Shown here one piece after another: positions 13,238 to 14,367 of a stretch of DNA of 14,367 bases. The notes under the pieces were generated by a model. It was not told the DNA's origin and did no database searches. It saw only the letters and a list, made by a program, of their open reading frames with translations. Position 1 is the stretch's first letter; every line of letters starts with the position of its first letter. Both the position numbers and the translations under genes were made by a program. Location: NCBI GenBank assembly GCA_017554835.1, contig JAFZHO010000085.1, positions 1 through 14,367 of the forward strand, in the 5' to 3' direction. This DNA comes from Clostridia bacterium. GTDB taxonomy: Bacteria; Bacillota; Clostridia; Oscillospirales; RGIG7773.

Positions 13238-14367
13238 ATGAAAAGGGGAAAACTACTTTTTAATACGGTAATTCTCACCGTTTCCTCTCTTGCCGTCAGG
13301 GCGTTGGGGCTATTATTCAAGATTTTTATATCAAATAAAATCGGAGCAGAAGGGGTTGGATTATTTCAGCTTATTTTTTCTGTTTATTTTTTGTTTATAA
13401 CCATTGTGACGGCAGGGATTTCCCTTGGAGTTACAAGAATGGTCTCCGAAAAAATTGCTTCTCAGAACGAAAAAGCCATAAGTCGCATTATGAGAGGGTG
13501 TATGGGCTTTTCTGTTGCTACGGGGCTTTTTTGCACCGTTATAATGTATCTTGGGGCAGAACTTATTTGCGCTTATTGGATAAGGGATATAAGATGCATC
13601 AATGCAGTCAAGGTTTTATCACTCAGTCTTCCTTTTATGGCGATGGCATCCTGCCTTAAAGGGTATTTTATCGGAGTGCGTCGGGTTATGAAATCCTCGG
13701 CTGTTCAGGTTTTTGAGCAGATTTCCAGGATTATAATTGTTGTTTTACTAATCGGGTTTTTTATTCCCGCGGATATTTCTTTTTCTCTTGAGATTATTGC
13801 CTGGGGAGATACATTATCCGAAATAATTGCTTTTATTCTTCTTTTATCCTTATATCTGGGAGAAAGAAAACATAACAAATCAGAAAGCAGCGAAATAAAA
13901 TTCTCTCCCGTAAAACGCCTTATTGGAATTTGCTCTCCCATATTGACCTCCTCTCTTGCAAGGTCGCTTTTATCTTCTTATGAAAATATTTTAATTCCCC
14001 ACGGACTTTCAAAAACGGGACTTTCAAAGGAGCAGTCTTTGAGCAAATACGGAGCGTTAAAGGGAATGACAATGCCAATCCTTTTCTTTCCGTCCTCAAT
14101 TTTATCTGCTTTTTCTACTTTGCTTGTTCCCGAAATTACCTATTATTCTGCAAAAAATCGGTGGGATAAGGTCTCGGAAATAATCAAAAAAGTTATTAAG
14201 ATAACTTTTATAATGTCCTTTTTTATTTTTATAATTTTCTTCTCCTGCGGAAAGGGGATTGGGCGGTTAATATATAATAATTCCGACGTTTCTTTTTTTC
14301 TCGTTGCAGTTTCGCCACTTGTTCCTTTAATGTATATGGAGAGCGTGGTTGACGGAATGCTAAAAGC
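13238..14367 (+). CDS. SpoVB-like MOP-superfamily polysaccharide flippase (partial, runs off window)
   Basis: An uninterrupted frame of 376 codons runs from ATG 13238 to the window edge; AAAGGG (13225-13230) is the ribosome site. The N-terminus includes LLFKIFISNKIGAEGVGLFQ (26-45), followed by GISLGVTRMVSEK, a pattern typical of the SpoVB/MurJ/RfbX branch of the MOP flippase superfamily. Later segments (SLPFMAMASCLKGYFIG, the FEQISRII helix, SSYENILIPHGL, the KGMTMPILFFPSSIL region, LLVPEITYYSAKNRW) follow the order seen in SpoVB. About 10 membrane helices are visible; some 130-150 residues are probably missing. SpoVB is needed for spore cortex formation in B. subtilis and probably moves a lipid-linked precursor. 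Clostridia carry several paralogues, so a vegetative role is also possible. Confidence 0.85.
   Translation, partial: MKRGKLLFNTVILTVSSLAVRALGLLFKIFISNKIGAEGVGLFQLIFSVYFLFITIVTAGISLGVTRMVSEKIASQNEKAISRIMRGCMGFSVATGLFCTVIMYLGAELICAYWIRDIRCINAVKVLSLSLPFMAMASCLKGYFIGVRRVMKSSAVQVFEQISRIIIVVLLIGFFIPADISFSLEIIAWGDTLSEIIAFILLLSLYLGERKHNKSESSEIKFSPVKRLIGICSPILTSSLARSLLSSYENILIPHGLSKTGLSKEQSLSKYGALKGMTMPILFFPSSILSAFSTLLVPEITYYSAKNRWDKVSEIIKKVIKITFIMSFFIFIIFFSCGKGIGRLIYNNSDVSFFLVAVSPLVPLMYMESVVDGMLK

Noticed and set aside
1..14367. CRISPR array, prophage or transposase genes
   Set aside because: No regularly spaced repeats and no integrase, transposase or phage structural motifs were seen on either strand.

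Overview
The window looks like chromosomal DNA of a low-GC anaerobic member of the Bacillota, most likely a gut-type Clostridia. This rests on AT-rich sequence, strong AGGAGG-type ribosome sites, sigma-A promoters with 17-nt spacers, an NfnAB electron-bifurcating transhydrogenase, a GlpP antiterminator, a YlmH S4 protein and a SpoVB-type flippase. No plasmid or phage genes are visible and no species is claimed.

Left part (1-3365, + strand): the 3' end of purL closes at a strong terminator. It is followed by ylmH and by nfnA-nfnB (NADH-dependent ferredoxin:NADP+ oxidoreductase), which have their own extended -10 promoter. A bidirectional terminator separates them from a convergent two-gene unit (3364-5464, - strand) made of a cysteine-rich membrane protein of unknown function and a MATE exporter. 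Divergent from it is a lipoprotein (5719-7077, +) with seven RCC1-like propeller repeats.

Middle part (7081-10800, - strand): a compact four-gene operon for glycerol-3-phosphate oxidation. It encodes a GlpA-like FAD dehydrogenase with a BFD-type [2Fe-2S] tail, a GlpB-role FAD/NAD oxidoreductase, a small DUF1667 Fe-S protein, and GlpP itself as the last gene. Its roughly 80-nt leader holds a perfect 16-bp intrinsic terminator between promoter and first gene, the arrangement expected for GlpP antitermination. The operon therefore appears to control its own regulator.

Right part: a divergent tRNA-Leu(UAG) gene is followed by a 185-bp insertion-like structure. The last 18 bases of the tRNA, its terminator and an inverted T-arm sequence (77 bp) are repeated with 8 substitutions on the far side of a hairpin-rich 108-bp insert. 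The differences in the terminator stem preserve pairing. This is the least explained structure in the window and the main candidate for something undescribed. Beyond it, on the - strand, lies a D-lactate dehydrogenase/uppP operon. Divergently, a spoVB-like gene runs off the right edge; its upstream region resembles a sigma-E promoter.
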